From positions 1 to 10,006 of the forward strand of contig CAIVXP010000135.1 in NCBI GenBank assembly GCA_903909905.1: a stretch of 10,006 nucleotides of DNA. The letters are read 5' to 3'. Numbering within the stretch: the stretch's first letter is position 1; each line of letters opens with the position of its first letter. Positions 6,663-10,006 of the stretch are shown here, piece after piece. A program made the position numbers and the translations under genes. Origin of the DNA: Akkermansiaceae bacterium. GTDB lineage: Bacteria > Verrucomicrobiota > Verrucomicrobiia > Verrucomicrobiales > Akkermansiaceae. The notes beneath the pieces are model-generated. The model saw only the letters and a program-made list of their open reading frames with translations. It did no database searches and was not told the DNA's origin.

Positions 6663-9020
6663 CAAGATGCCCCGAAAAATTCTGGTTCCGGCGAAATGCC
6701 TGACCACAAGCTGACCGATCACAGCGGGATTTTGCGCGTTGAAAAGGACGCCTCGGGAAATGGGCTGCACATTGATTATGATCCACGATTGTTGAGCGAG
6801 GGAGAGCTTCGCCAAATCGTCGATGAGCACCGCGAACAACTTGCTTCGGCGATCCGCAGGAGCACCTTTCGCATCGAGAGCGATGCGAGTGAGGCTGTCG
6901 CGCAGAAATTGGAGAAGCGAGTGACCGACATTCCCGGCGTGCGGCGTGCGACGGCGACCTTCATTGGCAAGGTGTTGTCGGTCACTTTTGACACGCAGAT
7001 CAAGTCCGAGGAAGCGATCATCGCCGACCTCAAACATGCGGGGGCCGACATCCAGCCATTGCAGGCGAGTTTGATGGAGAAGCGTTCGCTGTGGGAAAAG
7101 GTTTGGGCGGGCGATTTGAACGAGGAAATTTCCTGTGCTTTGGGTTTTGTGTTCTTGATCGCCGCATGGGTGGTCGGCAGGTGGGTGAGCGAGCCTTTGT
7201 CACATGGACTTTATGTCGGGGCTTATCTTTTTGCGGGACAGCAAGGCGTGAGGTCGGCGATCGCGTCGCTGCGTGAGTGGGTGCTTGATGTTGATGTGCT
7301 GATGGTGCTTGCGGCGCTGGGTGCGGCCTTGATTGGTGCGCCCTTCGAAGGAGCCTTGCTGTTGTTTTTGTTCAGCTTTTCCAATGTCCTGCAGCGTCAT
7401 GCGATGGATCGCACGCGGCGGGCGATTGAGGCTTTGCTCACATTGCGGCCGACCGAGGCGATGGTCAAACGCGACGGGGCCGTGGTGCGGGTGCCGGTTG
7501 AGCAGGTCGAGGTGGATGAAATTGTGGTGGTGAAACCTGGCGAGCAGATTTCGGTGGATGGTGTGCTGAGCGAGGGTTCCACGCATGTCAACGAATCCTC
7601 GCTGACCGGTGAGTCGATGCCGGTTTCAAAGAGCGTTGGCAGTTTGCTGTTTGCGGGAACGCTCAATCAAAGTGGTGGCATTGAATTGCGGGTGACCAAG
7701 CGACCGGAGGATTCCGCGCTTGCGCGAATGGTCAAGCTGGTGGCCGAAGCGCAGGCGGAAAAGTCCGGCACACAAAGGTTTCTTGAGCGCGCGGAGCAGT
7801 ATTATGCGATGGGCGTGATCGGCTTTACGATTGCGGTTTTCCTGATTCCGTTTTTGGCGATGGGAGAAAATTTCTCCACGGCGTTTTATCGTGCGATGAC
7901 GCTGATGGTGGTGGCCTCGCCCTGTGCCTTGGTCATCAGCACACCGGCGACTGTCTTATCGGCGATCGGTGGTGCGGCGAGGCGGGGGATTTTGATCAAG
8001 GGTGGTTCGCATCTTGAGCGTGCGGCGTTGATCGACATTGTCGCGGTCGACAAGACTGGAACGCTGACCGTGGGCAAGCCGTCGCTGACGGAGATTGTCA
8101 CTGTCGATGGCGTGCATGCCATGGGCGCGAGTCTACCGGAGGATGTTGTCGGCTTGTTGCGTTTGGCAGCGGCGCTTGAGACAAAGTCCGAGCATCCTTT
8201 GGCGCATGCCATTGTGAAGGGCGCGCTGGATTGTGGGATCGCATCGCCCGAGGTGACGGATTTCCAAGCCACCCCCGGCAAGGGCGCAGAGGGGAATGTC
8301 GATGGCTTGCGTGTGATCGTCGGCAGTGAGCGTTTGTTTCGTGAGTTGGAGGTGAGTGGATTTGAAGCAATAGAAAATCTCTCGCGGCCATTGCAGCAGA
8401 TGGGAAAGACTTGTGTGTGGATGGGTTTGCGGGAGGGTGATCGCGTGGTGGCGAAGGCGGTGATGGTCATGGCCGATACGATTCGGAAAGAGGCGCGGAC
8501 CTTGACGGATGATTTGCACCAACTTGGTGTGCGGCGCGTGGTGATGCTGACGGGAGATCAGCAGCCTGTTGCCGAAGCGATTGCGCGTGAGGCTCATGTC
8601 GATGAGTTGCATGCCGGTCTTTTGCCGGAGGATAAGCTCAAGCTCATCCGGCAGCTGCGTCAGGAAGGTCGGGTGATGATGGTCGGCGATGGGGTCAATG
8701 ATGCGCCGGCCTTGGCGATGGCGGACATTGGTGTGGCGATGGGTGCGGCTGGAACTGATGTCGCGATGGAAACGGCGGACATCGTGCTAATGGGCGACCG
8801 ATTGGAAAACATTCCGCTGCTGTTGAATCACGCGCGCCGGGCCAAACGGGTCCTGTTGCAGAACCTGTGTTTTTCCGGTGGCGTGATTGTGCTGCTGATT
8901 CTCGCCGCGCTTGGCTGGGGCCTACCCTTGCCGATTGGCGTGGTGGGTCATGAAGGCAGCACCGTGTTGGTCTGTCTCAATGGTCTGAGATTGCTGTTGA
9001 TTTCGCGCTCGGAGATTTGA
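6660..9020 (+). CDS. P1B-type heavy-metal-transporting ATPase, P1B-4-like (Co/Fe/Zn export)
   Basis: Integral membrane pump that uses ATP to export a transition metal. It has 786 residues from ATG 6660; GTG 6636 would add 8. P-type motifs are TGES (316-319, actuator), DKTGT (464-468, phosphorylated Asp464), SEHP (510-513, P1B nucleotide-binding His), TGDQ (631-634) and GDGVNDAP (676-683). Metal-site motifs are SPC in a membrane helix (420-422) and HEGST (764-768) in the last helix. This pair is the P1B-4 signature, known for Co, Fe(II) or Zn exporters such as CoaT, PfeT and CtpD. Hydrophobic stretches suggest about eight helices: two near 155-200, two near 212-243, two near 383-432 and two near 735-781. 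Residues 69-131 resemble an HMA metal-binding fold, but the first Cys in the protein is residue 159, so the GMxCxxC site is missing. The gene is downstream of mrp and its stop lies in a terminator hairpin. The metal cannot be fixed from sequence. Confidence 0.93.
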   Translation: MQDAPKNSGSGEMPDHKLTDHSGILRVEKDASGNGLHIDYDPRLLSEGELRQIVDEHREQLASAIRRSTFRIESDASEAVAQKLEKRVTDIPGVRRATATFIGKVLSVTFDTQIKSEEAIIADLKHAGADIQPLQASLMEKRSLWEKVWAGDLNEEISCALGFVFLIAAWVVGRWVSEPLSHGLYVGAYLFAGQQGVRSAIASLREWVLDVDVLMVLAALGAALIGAPFEGALLLFLFSFSNVLQRHAMDRTRRAIEALLTLRPTEAMVKRDGAVVRVPVEQVEVDEIVVVKPGEQISVDGVLSEGSTHVNESSLTGESMPVSKSVGSLLFAGTLNQSGGIELRVTKRPEDSALARMVKLVAEAQAEKSGTQRFLERAEQYYAMGVIGFTIAVFLIPFLAMGENFSTAFYRAMTLMVVASPCALVISTPATVLSAIGGAARRGILIKGGSHLERAALIDIVAVDKTGTLTVGKPSLTEIVTVDGVHAMGASLPEDVVGLLRLAAALETKSEHPLAHAIVKGALDCGIASPEVTDFQATPGKGAEGNVDGLRVIVGSERLFRELEVSGFEAIENLSRPLQQMGKTCVWMGLREGDRVVAKAVMVMADTIRKEARTLTDDLHQLGVRRVVMLTGDQQPVAEAIAREAHVDELHAGLLPEDKLKLIRQLRQEGRVMMVGDGVNDAPALAMADIGVAMGAAGTDVAMETADIVLMGDRLENIPLLLNHARRAKRVLLQNLCFSGGVIVLLILAALGWGLPLPIGVVGHEGSTVLVCLNGLRLLLISRSEI

Positions 9021-9035
9021 GCGTGAATTTTTTTT
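9002..9035 (+). terminator. Rho-independent terminator of the mrp-metal ATPase operon
   Basis: TTCGCGCTCG (9002-9011) pairs with TGAGCGTGAA (9018-9027), giving a 10-bp stem with two G-T wobbles around a 6-base loop (GAGATT). Eight T follow immediately (9028-9035). The ATPase stop codon TGA (9018-9020) is part of the descending arm, and the T-run ends three bases before the 3' end of lpxC-fabZ. The opposite strand has its A-run before the hairpin, so the signal should work only for + strand transcripts. Confidence 0.85.
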
Positions 9036-9037
9036 GA

Positions 9038-10006
9038 TCAGCGATCCATCAGCGCGAATTTCAATTCCGCTTCAGATACCACCTCGTTGTTGACGAGGCA
9101 GCGGCAGCGGGTTTGGCCGATCGAGCCGCGGATTTTGATGATCTCGGATTCGATTAGTAGCGTGTCGCCTGGGAGTACTGGGCGGCGCCACTTCACATTG
9201 TCGGCGCTCATGAAATAGCCGATTTTTCCGACATTTTCCGGTTTGCGGAGCATGAGCACTGATGAGACTTGCGCCATTGCTTCGAGTTGGAGCACGCCGG
9301 GCATGATCGGGTGACCGGGGAAGTGGCCGGGGAAGTAAGGCTCGTTCATCGTCACGTTTTTCACGCCGGTGCATTTGTTTTCGCCGAGGCAATCGACGAT
9401 GCGGTCGACCATGAGGAATGGGTAACGGTGGGGGAGAATTTTGAGCACCTCGTGAATGTCGAGCACGCTTTCGCCATCGGGAATACTGACGGCGGCGGGG
9501 ACCATTGAGCGCATGCGCTGGTATTCGGCCTTGAGCGTTGCGGCCATTTTGGTGTTCGGGCCGTGACCGGGTTTTACCGCGATCACATGACCGTGGATAC
9601 GGACGCCGGAGAGCATCAGGTCGCCGATGATGTCGAGAGCCTTGTGGCGCGCGAACTCATTGTTGAAGCGCATGGGCTCCTTCGACATGATTTCATCGCC
9701 GCGGATGACAACCGCGCTTTCGAGCGAACCACCCTTGATGAGGCCTTTTTCCAAGAGCGGTTTGACATCTTCGTAATAAACAAAGGTGCGCGCCGGAGCG
9801 ATTTCCTTCTCGTACTTTTCCGGAGTGATTTCGCTCGAGAAATACTGGGTGAAGCGTCCGTCGGGTCCGACATTCGTGACGGAAATTTTGAAGGTCTTGC
9901 AGGGGACGATCGTGATCAGCGTGCCATCAGCGGTTTCTTGGTGGATTGTTTCGCGGATTTCCCAAACGCGGCGCGGCGATGGTTGTGCGACGATGCCTGC
10001 CTTGCG
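9038..10006 (-). CDS. lpxC-fabZ: Bifunctional LpxC deacetylase / FabZ dehydratase (5' end outside window)
   Basis: The reading frame is open from 10006 to the TGA at 9040-9038, showing 322 residues, so the gene starts beyond the window. The first part is the second half of UDP-3-O-acyl-N-acetylglucosamine deacetylase, the zinc enzyme committing to lipid A synthesis: EITPEKYEKEIAPARTF (59-75), the zinc ligands His121 and Asp125 in HKALDIIGD, and the probable general acid His148 in KPGHGPNTK. From about residue 174 it continues as FabZ, the 3-hydroxyacyl-ACP dehydratase of fatty acid synthesis: LPHRYPFLMVDR with catalytic His193, FPGHFPGHPIMPG, and catalytic Glu242 in GVLQLEAMAQ. No stop separates the domains, so this is a true fusion, as known in Bacteroidota and some other phyla. 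Both domains use 3-hydroxyacyl-ACP-linked chemistry. It converges on the metal ATPase with a 17-base gap. The first LpxC zinc His is not visible because of the window edge. Internal starts such as the TTG at 9754 are not real starts. Confidence 0.95.
   Translation of the reverse strand, partial: RKAGIVAQPSPRRVWEIRETIHQETADGTLITIVPCKTFKISVTNVGPDGRFTQYFSSEITPEKYEKEIAPARTFVYYEDVKPLLEKGLIKGGSLESAVVIRGDEIMSKEPMRFNNEFARHKALDIIGDLMLSGVRIHGHVIAVKPGHGPNTKMAATLKAEYQRMRSMVPAAVSIPDGESVLDIHEVLKILPHRYPFLMVDRIVDCLGENKCTGVKNVTMNEPYFPGHFPGHPIMPGVLQLEAMAQVSSVLMLRKPENVGKIGYFMSADNVKWRRPVLPGDTLLIESEIIKIRGSIGQTRCRCLVNNEVVSEAELKFALMDR

Noticed and set aside
6060..7037. Open frame of 325 codons on the - strand crossing the end of mrp and the start of the ATPase
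   Set aside because: Its translation is rich in Pro, His, Arg and Ser, typical of a GC-rich antisense shadow, and both + strand genes it overlaps are clearly real.

Overview
The window looks like ordinary chromosomal DNA from a Gram-negative bacterium, G+C-rich by eye. It has an outer membrane, since it encodes lipid A synthesis (LpxC). The fused LpxC-FabZ protein, the lack of Shine-Dalgarno sequences before the genes, and the protein sequences as I remember the families suggest a member of the Verrucomicrobiota/PVC group, possibly Opitutae. This is inference: no rRNA is present, and Bacteroidota also carry the fusion and also lack Shine-Dalgarno sites. I see no phage, insertion sequence, CRISPR array, tRNA or rRNA.

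Layout, left to right. (1) 20-2805, + strand: xylA and xylB, an overlapping D-xylose operon (isomerase, then xylulokinase), closed by a bulged hairpin with a T-run at 2827-2856. (2) 2925-3677, - strand: queE, which makes the 7-deazaguanine precursor of queuosine. (3) 3747-4274, + strand, divergent from queE: a PduO-type cobalamin adenosyltransferase. (4) 4275-4487: a gene-free stretch of short tandem repeats and hairpins. (5) 4488-5411, - strand: thioredoxin reductase trxB with a plausible sigma-70 promoter. (6) 5579-9020, + strand, divergent from trxB: an Mrp/ApbC-type Fe-S carrier ATPase and a P1B-4-like metal-exporting ATPase, probably one transcript, ending in a strong intrinsic terminator that includes the ATPase stop codon. 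(7) 9038-10006 and beyond, - strand: the 3' part of a bifunctional lpxC-fabZ gene.

How the genes relate: xylAB is a closed catabolic unit feeding xylulose-5-phosphate to the pentose phosphate pathway. The trxB / mrp / metal-ATPase cluster joins thiol redox control, Fe-S cluster handling and export of a transition metal (Fe, Co or Zn), which could be a metal or redox homeostasis module. This link rests on gene order only.

The feature most worth a second look is not a gene. The + strand is C-rich over xylAB and G-rich from queE onward whichever way the genes point, so strand asymmetry flips at about 2.81-2.93 kb. This suggests an inversion or insertion boundary, or a replication origin or terminus nearby. 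I found no convincing undescribed system; the rest is recognisable housekeeping or accessory metabolism with some unusual sequence details.
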